From positions 1 through 19,198 of the forward strand of contig JAKLIM010000022.1 in NCBI GenBank assembly GCA_022709605.1: 19,198 nt of DNA, written 5' to 3'. A program made the translations under genes and the position numbers. The notes beneath the pieces were generated by a model, which was given only the letters and a program-made list of their open reading frames with translations, did not search any database and was not told where the DNA came from. Origin of the DNA: Bacteroidota bacterium (GTDB lineage Bacteria > Bacteroidota > Bacteroidia > Bacteroidales > Paludibacteraceae). This document shows, one piece after another, positions 1 to 8,112 of the stretch (positions are counted from its first letter, which is position 1; the number at the start of each line of letters is the position of its first letter).

Positions 1-1
1 G

Positions 2-859
2 GGGATAGAAGTTTCTTTAAATGCTACACCTATTCAAACTAAAGATTTCTCATGGGATATTAATGTTAACTTCTCGAAGAATAAAAACTTATTAGTTGAG
101 TTAAAAGAAGGTTTGGATCAGATTACTCTTGGTGGAACAAGTTCGATCGGATTTGTGGCACGTCCTGGTCAGGAATTAGGATTATATGAAGGTGTAGTTA
201 CAAAAACAGATCCAAATGGTCGTATCGTTGTAAACGCATCAGGTTTACCTACATTTAAAGATACAAAAGAAATCTTAGGTTCTTCTCAAAATAATTTCCG
301 CATTGGTGGTGGAACATCTTTGAATTATAAGAACTTCAGACTACATGCATCTTTCGATTATCGTAACGGAGGTAAAATGTATTCTCGAACAGCTGAAATC
401 CTTTATTTCACGGGAAATGCACTACCGACTACATACAATGACCGTCAACCCTTCATTATCCCTAACTCAGTTCAGGAAGTAGTTGGCACCGATGGCAAAA
501 CTACATACGTTGAAAATACGATTGCGATTGCAGGATTCAGTAATACAATGAACCAGTATTATAATCAGACTTATAAAACCGGTGGTGACTCTTATGTTTT
601 GATTGATAAAACATTCTTCAAGCTAAGAGAGTTAAGTTTATCGTATTCACTTCCTAAATCTTTGTTGGCAGGTACATTCATCAACAATGTTGACATTTCT
701 TTGGTTGGAAACAACCTATTCTTGTGGACTCCTAACTCAAACCTATATGGTGACCCTGAGCAAACAACTTTTGGTAATGATATGGCTGCCGACTTCGGAG
801 ATTATGGTGCAACACCTTCAACTCGCTCGTTAGGATTTAACGTAAAATTAGGTTTTTAA
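2..859 (+). CDS. SusC/RagA-like TonB-linked outer-membrane transporter, C-terminal part
   Basis: This is the last ~285 residues of a SusC-like TonB-dependent receptor; the reading frame is open from base 2 and the start lies outside the window. Family role: a 22-strand beta-barrel that, with its SusD lid, imports oligomers across the outer membrane using TonB energy. Seen here: alternating amphipathic strands, the late-barrel motif LRELSLSYSLPKSLL followed by VDISLVGNNLFLWTP and NLYGDPEQ, and a terminal RSLGFNVKLGF ending in Phe, the usual outer-membrane insertion signal. The plug domain and TonB box are not in the window. A Met at 113 would give a shorter protein but is internal, since the homologous sequence continues upstream of it. 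The SusD-like gene starts 24 bases downstream, so the two are surely one operon. The substrate cannot be read from this portion. Confidence 0.93.
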   Translation, partial: GIEVSLNATPIQTKDFSWDINVNFSKNKNLLVELKEGLDQITLGGTSSIGFVARPGQELGLYEGVVTKTDPNGRIVVNASGLPTFKDTKEILGSSQNNFRIGGGTSLNYKNFRLHASFDYRNGGKMYSRTAEILYFTGNALPTTYNDRQPFIIPNSVQEVVGTDGKTTYVENTIAIAGFSNTMNQYYNQTYKTGGDSYVLIDKTFFKLRELSLSYSLPKSLLAGTFINNVDISLVGNNLFLWTPNSNLYGDPEQTTFGNDMAADFGDYGATPSTRSLGFNVKLGF

Positions 860-883
860 TTGAAATAATAAAAATAATAATAT

Positions 884-2284
884 ATGAAACGAATAAAATA
901 TTATTTAGCTACTCTGCTCGCCAGTGTGCTGCTACTCAGTAGTTGCAGCGAAAGCTTTTTTGATGTGAACGTAGATCCGAACAATCCGGCAGATGTAACA
1001 CCGGCATTGGCATTACCAAGCGGATTATCAGGTTCAGCTTACGTATTGGGCGGTTACTACCTTGCTTTAGGTGGATTCTGGTCTCAACATTATGCACAGG
1101 CTCCTGCTGCCTCACAATGGGCTGAATGGGAAACTTATAATTTATCAGAAGATGATTTGAATCGCCAGTTTACACTTTTGTACGCAGGTGCATTGAACGA
1201 TTTCGAATATGTTCGTAAAGTTACAGCTCCTGAAAAAAACTGGAAGTATTATTCAATTGCAACTTTAATGCAGGCATATACATTCCAGGTTTTGGCCGAT
1301 TTATATGATAAAGTTCCTTTCACTGAAGCTTTAAAAGGTTCTGCTAATCTACAACCAAAATACGACAACGGGTCGGTGGTTTACGATAGCTTACTTGTAC
1401 GTATCAATGATGCAATCGCTAAAGATTTCACCTCAAGCTCTGTGGAAACTCCGGGCACTGAAGATGTTGTTTTCGGAGGTGATATAACCAAATGGATACA
1501 ATTTGCAAACACGCTTAAATTGAAAATGTATCTTCGTTATGTGAATGTAGATGCAAATAAATATAAAACACAAATTGTAGCTTTGTTAAACGAAAATAAC
1601 TTCCTGACAACAGATGCTAAATTCGCCGCATTCAAAGCTGAACAAACAGGTTACAATCCGTTTTATAATACTTTTGTTGATCGTTTAACCGGCAATATTA
1701 ATGCAAATAAAACTTTAATGGATTATTTAGTAAATAATACCGATCCACGCAAAGCAAAAATTTTTACGGCTTCTGTTACCGGTGCCAATTATAATGCTGT
1801 TGCTACCGGTCAAAGTGGCACTAAAGATCTTGCAGGTAAAACTATCAAAGATTTTGCAACTCCGACAGTTGGTACTGTAGCCCCTGTATATTTCTTTTCA
1901 AAAGAAGAAGTTTTATTTTTAATAGCTGAAGCTCAAGCACGTTATACAACAGCTGCTGCTGCCGAAGCAAGTTTCAATGCTGCCGTTGCTGCAAGTCAAA
2001 CAAGTTTAGGTGTTGCAGCTGCTGATCTAAAAGTTTATCCTTATAATGGAATTCAATCAATTTTAGAACAGAAATGGGTTGCAGCTGCGAACAAAAATGC
2101 TATTGAATCGTTCTTCGATTATAACCGTACAGGATTTCCGAATTTCTTCTCGGAATCTTTGACAACGACTTTACAACCGGGACAAAGACCAAAACGTTTA
2201 TTCTTCCCTGATGTAGAACGTAAAACGAATTCTAATACACCTGCCAAAGTTGCTATGACTGAAAAAGTTTGGTGGGGTAAATAA
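884..2284 (+). CDS. SusD-like surface lipoprotein (SusD_2/RagB type)
   Basis: A 466-aa lipoprotein that should form the substrate-binding lid over the upstream SusC-like barrel. The N-terminus is a lipoprotein signal: Lys/Arg, a hydrophobic stretch (about residues 6-18), and the lipobox LLSSC with Cys21, followed by SES. After it comes FFDVNVDPNNPADVTPALAL, the SusD_2-type beginning (compare FLD.N.DPN..), and helical TPR-like segments such as the one around WKYYSIATLMQAYTFQVLADLYDKVPF, broken here by residue limits but starting near residue 120. The late region YFFSKEEVLFLIAEAQAR (about residues 336-353) and EQKWVAAA...FFDYNRTGFP are typical family signatures. Length fits the SusD_2 family, which is often linked to peptide rather than starch uptake. 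No Shine-Dalgarno sequence is seen; the leader is A-rich, as normal in this phylum. Confidence 0.93.
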   Translation: MKRIKYYLATLLASVLLLSSCSESFFDVNVDPNNPADVTPALALPSGLSGSAYVLGGYYLALGGFWSQHYAQAPAASQWAEWETYNLSEDDLNRQFTLLYAGALNDFEYVRKVTAPEKNWKYYSIATLMQAYTFQVLADLYDKVPFTEALKGSANLQPKYDNGSVVYDSLLVRINDAIAKDFTSSSVETPGTEDVVFGGDITKWIQFANTLKLKMYLRYVNVDANKYKTQIVALLNENNFLTTDAKFAAFKAEQTGYNPFYNTFVDRLTGNINANKTLMDYLVNNTDPRKAKIFTASVTGANYNAVATGQSGTKDLAGKTIKDFATPTVGTVAPVYFFSKEEVLFLIAEAQARYTTAAAAEASFNAAVAASQTSLGVAAADLKVYPYNGIQSILEQKWVAAANKNAIESFFDYNRTGFPNFFSESLTTTLQPGQRPKRLFFPDVERKTNSNTPAKVAMTEKVWWGK

Positions 2285-2304
2285 TCTTTTTAAAAACAAC
2301 AGAT

Positions 2305-3018
2305 ATGAAAAAAATAATAATATTTTCAGTTTTCGTACTTGCTTTAACATTAAGCGCTTGCGAAGATGAGGCATCCAAGGGGGTGTCGACTGTAACAACT
2401 TATGCAACAATGAAACTTAATGGTTCAGCAGACATGTTTTGGCCATTAAACACTCCATTTGTTGATCCGGGTATTGTTGCTTTGGAAGGAACTACTGATA
2501 TTTCGAGTAAAATAACTAAAACCACAACATTGGATGTAAGTAAGGGTGGTTTTTATACTATCAATTATAAAGTTCTTAATGCTGATGGGTTTCCAGCATC
2601 AGCAACTCGTATTGTAAAAGTTTACGATGCTTCAGCACCTTTCAACGGTTATTATCAATCGAGAATAACACGAAACAATGCCGGAACTATTGCCAATAGA
2701 GGACCATACAATATTTTAGTGTTTGGTGTAGGTAGTGGTAATTATTATGTTGAATCGTTGTTAGGAGGTTGGTATAGTATTGGTTCAGCATATGGAGCTG
2801 CTTATGCAGGCCCCGGCGTTATAAAAATCAATGCTGATAATACTATCTCTATTGTTTCTGCTTCAAAATTAGCATGGGGTTATCCATGTCTACTTACTGC
2901 CGGAACAACTTCTACAGCAGATTCAGGCACTAAAACATTGGTTTTGAATACGAACATGGAAGATGTTCCTACTATGAAATTTGCTGTAACATTATCAAGT
3001 CCAACACCATTAAATTAA
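2305..3018 (+). CDS. Ig-like lipoprotein of the DUF5012/BT_2262-like type
   Basis: A 237-aa lipoprotein that lies third in the SusCD operon, 20 bases after the SusD gene. The signal peptide MKKIIIFSVFVLALTLSAC gives Cys19, followed by EDEAS; an acidic run right after the Cys is the type of signal that directs Bacteroidota lipoproteins to the cell surface. Residues about 30-110 look like a DUF5011/5012 Ig-like fold (PLNTPFVDPGIVALEGTTD ... GGFYTINYKVLNADGFPASATRIVKV). The remainder, rich in Gly, Tyr and Ser, is a beta-rich domain (SRITRNNAG, GPYNILVFGVGSGNYYVE) resembling the C-terminal domain of BT_2262-like proteins. Such proteins accompany SusCD pairs and are thought to sit on the transporter. 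The family call is from memory of sequence style, not a search; an accessory surface lipoprotein is secure, the exact family less so. Confidence 0.72.
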   Translation: MKKIIIFSVFVLALTLSACEDEASKGVSTVTTYATMKLNGSADMFWPLNTPFVDPGIVALEGTTDISSKITKTTTLDVSKGGFYTINYKVLNADGFPASATRIVKVYDASAPFNGYYQSRITRNNAGTIANRGPYNILVFGVGSGNYYVESLLGGWYSIGSAYGAAYAGPGVIKINADNTISIVSASKLAWGYPCLLTAGTTSTADSGTKTLVLNTNMEDVPTMKFAVTLSSPTPLN

Positions 3019-3023
3019 GGAGG
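3017..3023 (+). promoter_or_regulatory. Strong Shine-Dalgarno sequence, overlapping an upstream stop
   Basis: AAGGAGG lies 8 bases before the ATG at 3032 and shares its first two bases with the TAA stop (3016-3018) of the preceding gene. A near-consensus Shine-Dalgarno site is uncommon in Bacteroidota, where most genes here have only A-rich leaders, and it fixes the start of the following gene. Confidence 0.75.
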
Positions 3024-3031
3024 AAAAAATT

Positions 3032-3502
3032 ATGCGAATATTTAAATTATTAATCGTTGCTATAGCAGCTCTTGCACTTTTTTCGTGCGAACCAAAGTAT
3101 GAAAAACAATACAGTTGGGCATACCCATTGGCAGGCGACTGGACATTAACGGCTTATGTTGATGATGAAGCTGTTTCAGACCCTTTTGAATTAAAAATTT
3201 ACAATTCATCTTTCGGTCAGGATTCAATTTGGATTGACGATTATGCTACAACTTCTTCTAATGGTCATTTTTGGTCGATGAAGTTTAAAGCTAAAGTTGA
3301 TATGTCAACAAAAACATTTCAATCAGTAGGTTCAAAAAATGCAGTTGATAAATACGGAATCGTTATTAAAGTTTCAGACGGTAAAGTTATTGGTAATGAT
3401 AGTATTTCTATGAATGTTGTTTTTGAAGACGATGCAACAACTACTTATAAATTGGCAGGTCACCGTACTACTTCGTACGAAGAGTATATGGCTAATGACT
3501 AA
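3032..3502 (+). CDS. Small lipoprotein, lipid-binding putative hydrolase family (PF12888-like)
   Basis: A 156-aa lipoprotein, last gene of the SusCD operon. The signal peptide MRIFKLLIVAIAALALFSC gives Cys19, followed by EPKYEKQY. The rest looks like the lipocalin-like beta-barrel of the Bacteroidota family called lipid-binding putative hydrolase: a first strand with AYPLAGDWTLTAYVDD, an internal YNSSFGQDSIWIDD, then WSMKFKAKVDMSTKTFQS and a terminal TYKLAGHRTTSYEEY. The fold assignment is from recalled family features. No catalytic motif is evident, so the hydrolase in the family name should not be taken as function. The start is fixed by a strong Shine-Dalgarno site. In the BT2261-2264 system of B. 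thetaiotaomicron a protein of this kind (BT2261) is part of the transporter complex; the same role is inferred here. Confidence 0.78.
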   Translation: MRIFKLLIVAIAALALFSCEPKYEKQYSWAYPLAGDWTLTAYVDDEAVSDPFELKIYNSSFGQDSIWIDDYATTSSNGHFWSMKFKAKVDMSTKTFQSVGSKNAVDKYGIVIKVSDGKVIGNDSISMNVVFEDDATTTYKLAGHRTTSYEEYMAND

Positions 3503-3521
3503 GTAAATATTAATTGGATTT

Positions 3522-3552
3522 AAAAAGCTGCCGATCTTCGGCAGCTTTTTTT
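3522..3552 (+). terminator. Rho-independent terminator of the SusCD operon
   Basis: A perfect 13-bp inverted repeat, AAAAAGCTGCCGA at 3522-3534 and its complement at 3538-3550, closes on a TCT loop and runs into a T tract at 3546-3552. It follows the last lipoprotein gene by about 20 bases and separates the uptake operon from the protease gene. Confidence 0.93.
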
Positions 3553-3640
3553 ATGCTTATTATATCGGAATAATTGGTTAACAATTTTGCTGCCAAATTT
3601 ATTCAGAATATTCTTTTTATTAAAGACATAGATATTTAAC

Positions 3641-3648
3641 TACTTTTG
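3641..3648 (+). promoter_or_regulatory. Bacteroidota -7 promoter element for the S9 protease gene
   Basis: TACTTTTG matches the phylum's -7 consensus TAnnTTTG and lies 51 bases before the ATG at 3700. The T-rich stretch 3611-3619 is at roughly the place of a -33 element but lacks a clear TTG. Its position downstream of the terminator shows the protease is transcribed separately from the SusCD operon. Confidence 0.65.
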
Positions 3649-3699
3649 TAATGTCAATTAATAAAAATTTTACTTTTAATTTATCTCATATTAAATTTT

Positions 3700-6063
3700 A
3701 TGCTCAAACCCGATTTTACCGAAAATTTACACTATCAATTACCACCCAAAGAGATACTTCAATTAGCTGATTATGAACGTTCACCATCTGTTGAGACTGA
3801 CATGAATAACCGGTTTATGTTATTCTGTTATCGGAATACTTACAAATCGCTCGAGGATATTAATCAGCCGGAAATCAGTTTTGCAGGAATACGTCTGAAT
3901 CCATTAACCTGCATAAAATCCGAAATAAGTTACATTAATAATTTAAAAGTTGGTAAAACAGATGGTAGTGAGGCTGTTCAGGTAACAGGATTGCCGTTTA
4001 ATCCGCGAATAGCATATATCAATTGGTCACCTAACGAAACACAAATTGCGTTTACAAATACTACATTAACTGGTGTAGAAGTCTGGGTGCTTGATGTTGA
4101 GACTGCTCACGCAAAAAAGTTGACCGAAGCTGTAATAAATGCAAGTTTAGGCAATCCAATTAATTGGATTGATGATAATTGTTTGATAACAAGGTTTATC
4201 CCTGAAAAACGAGAACCTGTTATTGATCCAAATTATTCAATGCCAACCGGACCAATTGTAGATGAAAGTGATGGTGAAAAAGCTCAAAACAGAACGTATC
4301 AGGATTTGTTGAAAAATCCAATCGACGAACGTAATTTTGTGATTTTTGCAACATCTGAATTGTTTAAAATAGAGCTGAATGGAAAAGCTGAGTTATTTAA
4401 AGAAGCTGATATTTATGCGAATATAAATGTTTCGCCCGATCGAAACTACATTCTTATTACTACTATTAAAAAACCCTTTTCGTACCTCGTACCCTATAAT
4501 CGGTTTGCAAATTGCAGTGTGATTTGTAACTTGAATGGTGATACGATGCATATTGTAAACGATGTACCCTTATCTGAAGTTCTTCCTCAGGGTTTTATGG
4601 CTGTCAGAAAAGGGAAACGGGCTATGAACTGGCGATCAGATCTACCGGCTACATTAAGTTATGTGGAAGCGCTCGATCAGGGTGATCCGCTTGTGGAGGC
4701 TGAATACAGGGATGCTATTTTTCAATGGGATATTCTGTCTGAAGCTGAACCAAAATTGCTTGCAAAAATTCAACACCGTTTTTCTGATATTTTGTGGTGC
4801 AATTCGTCCCTCGCAATCATTCAGGATTATTGGTACGATACAAGACAAACAAAAACGTATCTGATAAATCCTACAATTACTGCCATACAACCAACAATTA
4901 TTCATGACAGAAATTTTCAGGATATTTATTCAGATCCGGGGTATTTTGAAATGGTGCGCAATAATTATGGAAAATATGTTCTGGCAATCGATAACGATAC
5001 ACTTTTTCTGATTGGTGAAGGTTTTACCCCAACCGGACAGTTTCCGTTTATTGATAATCTGAATGTAACTAATCTGAAAACCGAAAGACTTTATCAATCG
5101 ACATTGACTGAACAATCGGAAGAAATTCTAACGTTTCACAAGTTCACTTTAGGTGAAGTATTGGTTCGTATTCAAGCTAAAAATGAATTTCCAAATTATT
5201 ATTTACGCAATATTAAACAAAACACAATCAAGCAATTAACACGTTTCCCTAATCCATTCGAAAGCATTAAGAATGTACATAAAGAATTGATTAAATACAA
5301 TCGTCCGGATGGAGTTGAACTCTCGGGCACTTTGTATTTACCTGCGGATTATGATGTTAATTCGGAACAAAAACTCCCGCTGTTAATTTGGGCTTATCCT
5401 GCCGAATATAAGGACAAAGACAGCGCAGGACAGACTGACACAAATCCAAACAAATTCACGTACCCGTATTACGATTCCTTTGTATATTGGGTTACGCGTG
5501 GATATGCTGTGCTGGACGATGCTTCTTTTCCAATCGTTGGCGAAGGAAAAACCGAACCGAATGATAATTTTATTGATCAATTAATTGCTAATGCGAAAGC
5601 TGCAATTGATGCTGTAAATGAACTCGGATATATAAATCCCGAGAAAGTGGCTGTTGGGGGCCACTCTTATGGCGCTTTTATGGTGGCTAATTTGTTAACA
5701 CATTCCAATCTTTTTGCATGTGGTGTAGCCCGAAGTGGCGCTTACAACCGCACTCTAACGCCTTTTGGATTTCAGGCCGAACAAAGAAATTACTGGGAGG
5801 CGCGTAAAGTTTACGATGCAATGTCGCCCTATAATTATGCTGACAAAATGAAAACGCCGATTTTATTAGTTCATGGTGAGGCTGATAATAACTCCGGAAC
5901 TTTTAAATTACAAACGGAACGTTATTATCAGGCACTTAAAGGTCTTGGTGCACCTGCACGCATGGTTATTTTACCTAAAGAATCGCACGGTTACGTGGCG
6001 CGTGAAAATATTCTGCATTTGTTGTGGGAGCAAGATCGATTTTTTGAGAAATATTTGAAATAA
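3700..6063 (+). CDS. S9 family peptidase, glutamyl endopeptidase-like (S9D), without signal peptide
   Basis: A 787-aa serine protease of the prolyl-oligopeptidase clan, closest in pattern to glutamyl endopeptidases: the N-terminal YQLPPKEILQLADYERSPSV, QPEISFAGIRLNP and VTGLPFNPRIAYINWSP segments are typical of that group. A beta-propeller (about residues 40-500) precedes the alpha/beta-hydrolase domain (about 520-787). The catalytic triad is visible: Ser656 in GGHSYGAF, Asp729 in HGEADNNSG and His763 in KESHGYV. Most Bacteroidota relatives carry a signal peptide before the YQLPPKE segment; here only 12 residues precede it, and no in-frame start lies upstream to 3651, so the enzyme is predicted cytoplasmic. 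It would then cut imported peptides rather than extracellular protein. It has its own promoter and is not in the SusCD operon. Substrate specificity for Glu is by family only. Confidence 0.9.
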   Translation: MLKPDFTENLHYQLPPKEILQLADYERSPSVETDMNNRFMLFCYRNTYKSLEDINQPEISFAGIRLNPLTCIKSEISYINNLKVGKTDGSEAVQVTGLPFNPRIAYINWSPNETQIAFTNTTLTGVEVWVLDVETAHAKKLTEAVINASLGNPINWIDDNCLITRFIPEKREPVIDPNYSMPTGPIVDESDGEKAQNRTYQDLLKNPIDERNFVIFATSELFKIELNGKAELFKEADIYANINVSPDRNYILITTIKKPFSYLVPYNRFANCSVICNLNGDTMHIVNDVPLSEVLPQGFMAVRKGKRAMNWRSDLPATLSYVEALDQGDPLVEAEYRDAIFQWDILSEAEPKLLAKIQHRFSDILWCNSSLAIIQDYWYDTRQTKTYLINPTITAIQPTIIHDRNFQDIYSDPGYFEMVRNNYGKYVLAIDNDTLFLIGEGFTPTGQFPFIDNLNVTNLKTERLYQSTLTEQSEEILTFHKFTLGEVLVRIQAKNEFPNYYLRNIKQNTIKQLTRFPNPFESIKNVHKELIKYNRPDGVELSGTLYLPADYDVNSEQKLPLLIWAYPAEYKDKDSAGQTDTNPNKFTYPYYDSFVYWVTRGYAVLDDASFPIVGEGKTEPNDNFIDQLIANAKAAIDAVNELGYINPEKVAVGGHSYGAFMVANLLTHSNLFACGVARSGAYNRTLTPFGFQAEQRNYWEARKVYDAMSPYNYADKMKTPILLVHGEADNNSGTFKLQTERYYQALKGLGAPARMVILPKESHGYVARENILHLLWEQDRFFEKYLK

Positions 6064-6085
6064 TACAGTTTTAAAAAGAATTTCG

Positions 6086-6093
6086 TATTTTTG
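6086..6093 (+). promoter_or_regulatory. Bacteroidota -7 promoter element for metF
   Basis: TATTTTTG matches TAnnTTTG, 70 bases before the metF ATG. No -33 TTTG is seen at the usual 17-23 base spacing. The short leader (6094-6163) holds two copies of AATTGTAAAT (6133-6142 and 6148-6157, 15 bases apart) and shows no SAM-riboswitch architecture. Confidence 0.6.
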
Positions 6094-6163
6094 CAAACTA
6101 TAAAAATTTCATTTACTAACTTATAAATCGTAAATTGTAAATGAATCAATTGTAAATAATAAA

Positions 6164-7111
6164 ATGAGTGTTGTAGAAAAAATTAAATCGGCTAAAACCA
6201 CTGCTTTTTCGTTTGAATTGTTGCCTCCATTAAAAGGTAATGGAATTGAAGGCGTGTATCGAACCATTAATGCCTTGCGTGAGTTTGATCCTAAATATAT
6301 CAATATCACAACCCACAGAAGCGAATTGGTTTTTAAAGAAACGCCCAATGGACTTTTTGAACGCGTAGCCGAACGTCATAGGCCCGGTACAGTTGCAATT
6401 GCAGCGGTTATTCAGAATAAATTCAAAATTCCGGTAGTGCCACATGTGATTTGCAGCGGTTTTACCCGTGAAGAAACAGAATATGCACTAATCGATTTGC
6501 AATTTCTGGGGATTACCGATTTGCTACTTCTCCGGGGCGATAAAGCCAAACATGAAAAGAATTTTGCGCCTACAGGTCATGCATACGCCACTGAATTGCA
6601 GCAACAGGTAAATAATTTTAACAGCGGATTTTTTCTGGATGGTTCCAAAATGAAATCGGGAAGCGAACCTTTTTCGTACGGAATGGCTTGTTACCCTGAA
6701 AAACACGAAGAAGCCCCGAATCTTGAGTCGGATATATTTTATGCCAAACAAAAAGTGGATGCCGGTGCTGAATATTTAGTAACTCAAATGTTTTTTGATA
6801 ACTCAAAATATTTTGAATTCGTAGATAAATGTATCCAGAATGGCATTACAGTTCCAATTATTCCTGGTCTTAAACCCATCACATTCATGAGTCAGCTTAC
6901 GGTATTGCCCAAAATATTCCACACCGATATTCCGGTGGAATTTGCCGACGAACTACGAAAATGTAAAACAGACGAAGAAGCAGCTGAGGTTGGAGTGGAA
7001 TGGTGTACAAATCAGGCACGGGATTTGATATCCAAAGGTGTGCCGAGTATTCATTTTTACAGCATGATGGCCACTCAAAGCGTAAAAAGAGTTGCAAAGG
7101 CAGTTTTTTAA
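6164..7111 (+). CDS. metF: Methylenetetrahydrofolate reductase
   Basis: A 315-aa cytoplasmic FAD enzyme that reduces 5,10-methylenetetrahydrofolate to 5-methyltetrahydrofolate, the methyl donor for methionine synthase. Diagnostic motifs: FSFELLPP near the start, with Glu18 matching the catalytic Glu28 of the E. coli enzyme; VVPHVICSG with His94 in the FAD-binding region; and LLLLRGDKA with Asp126, equivalent to the Asp120 of E. coli that tunes FAD. Later YGMACYPEKHEEAPN (about residues 172-186), AEYLVTQMFFDN and IIPGLKPI also fit the family. Length is normal (E. coli 296 aa), and no regulatory C-terminal domain as in eukaryotes is present. The DUF4834 gene follows 24 bases later and is probably co-transcribed. 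No other methionine or folate gene is nearby. Confidence 0.97.
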   Translation: MSVVEKIKSAKTTAFSFELLPPLKGNGIEGVYRTINALREFDPKYINITTHRSELVFKETPNGLFERVAERHRPGTVAIAAVIQNKFKIPVVPHVICSGFTREETEYALIDLQFLGITDLLLLRGDKAKHEKNFAPTGHAYATELQQQVNNFNSGFFLDGSKMKSGSEPFSYGMACYPEKHEEAPNLESDIFYAKQKVDAGAEYLVTQMFFDNSKYFEFVDKCIQNGITVPIIPGLKPITFMSQLTVLPKIFHTDIPVEFADELRKCKTDEEAAEVGVEWCTNQARDLISKGVPSIHFYSMMATQSVKRVAKAVF

Positions 7112-7135
7112 TGCAAATTTTTTAATACTTCTACC

Positions 7136-7360
7136 ATGAAATTTATTTTATTATTGGTTTTGATAATATTATTTTTCGGATTGTTTGCCATTATGGCAGT
7201 TTTCGGATTGATACGTTCATTTTTGGGGCTCGGCAAAAAGAAAAATCAGACTTACAATGAGCAACAACCAAACGGCGGATCTGGTTCAGCTGATAAAAAG
7301 CCAAAAATATTTGAAAAAAGCGAAGGTGAATATGTTGATTACGAGGAAATAAAAGACTAG
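7136..7360 (+). CDS. Small DUF4834-type membrane protein
   Basis: A 74-aa protein with one hydrophobic helix at residues 3-30 (LLLVLIILFFGLFAIMAVFG), then a basic LGKKK stretch and a hydrophilic tail ending in EKSEGEYVDYEEIKD. The helix plus the tail ending in GEYVDYEEIKD is the pattern of DUF4834, a Bacteroidota family of unknown function. It is likely an inner-membrane anchor with a cytoplasmic tail (positive-inside rule). It sits 24 bases after metF. Its TAG stop (7358-7360) overlaps the TAG stop of the convergent birA gene in a CTAG palindrome. No function can be assigned. Confidence 0.8.
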   Translation: MKFILLLVLIILFFGLFAIMAVFGLIRSFLGLGKKKNQTYNEQQPNGGSGSADKKPKIFEKSEGEYVDYEEIKD

Positions 7361-8112
7361 ATTATAAATTCAACTTCTTTAAAATAAAAAGATCTTGAGG
7401 TACCGTTTTCCAGGGTCATTATTATTTTACCATCGGGTTGCACATCGTCAATTTGAGCTTTAAATAACTCATTCCCAGCTTTAAAAGAATAAAACCCATT
7501 ATTTCTATACAAATTTTTAAAATAATCTTCTCTTATTTTGTTTATATCCATTTCGTTGTAAATATCTAAAATATTTTCAACTATTTTGACTAATATTTCT
7601 TTCCTCCGAAATGATTTTTCTTTTATTTGCCTTAATGAAACCGGATTTGGCGCATCGCTTTTAAAAACGGTTTGATTAATATTGAGTCCGATGCCTATAA
7701 CCGTGTTATTTATTTGTGATCCACGCAATGAATTTTCAATTAATATTCCGGCTAACTTTTTATCATTCACATAGATATCGTTTGGCCATTTAATTTTTAT
7801 ATTTTCGCAATAATCGGATAACACATTTATTATTGCAATGCTCACAATTTGAGAGATGATAAACTGTTGGTCGATGGCAACATGATGAGGATAGAGTAAA
7901 ATGCTGAATAATAAGTTTTTCCCTGTTTCCGATTCCCACGAATTTTCTATTTGGCCTTTTCCTGCTGTCTGAAAATCAGTGTAAACTACAAACCCTTCAG
8001 GAAGCGTTTCCTGTTTAATAAGAGTACGCATCAAAGCATTGGTAGAATTGGTTTGTTTAATAAAAAAAATATTTTTCATTGCGCTAAGTTCGTTTTTTAG
8101 ATTATATATCAT
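7357..8112 (-). CDS. birA: Biotin--[acetyl-CoA-carboxylase] ligase (BirA, catalytic type)
   Basis: A 251-aa cytoplasmic enzyme that activates biotin with ATP and attaches it to the lysine of biotin carboxyl carrier proteins. Signature segments: TNSTN (residues 21-25); FQTAGKGQIENSWESETGKNL (about 47-66, within which AGKGQ replaces the usual GRGR adenylate loop); IKWPNDIYVNDKKLAGILIE (107-126), with the biotin-binding WPND and the KLAGIL motif; and IGIGLNIN. There is no N-terminal DNA-binding domain, so it is a ligase only, not a repressor. Met12 (ATG at 8077-8079) is an alternative start that puts the protein nearer to the usual beginning just before the STN motif. It lies 80 bases after dacB on the same strand with no promoter visible between, so co-transcription with dacB is likely. 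The spacer holds the near-palindrome CCCGATAGCTGTCG (8162-8175). Confidence 0.93.
   Translation of the reverse strand: MIYNLKNELSAMKNIFFIKQTNSTNALMRTLIKQETLPEGFVVYTDFQTAGKGQIENSWESETGKNLLFSILLYPHHVAIDQQFIISQIVSIAIINVLSDYCENIKIKWPNDIYVNDKKLAGILIENSLRGSQINNTVIGIGLNINQTVFKSDAPNPVSLRQIKEKSFRRKEILVKIVENILDIYNEMDINKIREDYFKNLYRNNGFYSFKAGNELFKAQIDDVQPDGKIIMTLENGTSRSFYFKEVEFII

Noticed and set aside
3651..3699. ATG at 3651 as an upstream start giving the S9 protease a signal peptide
   Set aside because: It is out of frame with the protease (49 bases away) and its translation is not signal-like.
4654..5580. Several short frames of 60-85 codons on both strands inside the S9 protease gene
   Set aside because: They are shadows of the protease frame, with no start context or domain features of their own.
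6094..6163. SAM riboswitch in the metF leader
   Set aside because: The leader is only about 70 bases, AT-rich, made partly of a simple AATTGTAAAT repeat, and lacks any multi-stem or conserved core that would fit a known SAM riboswitch.
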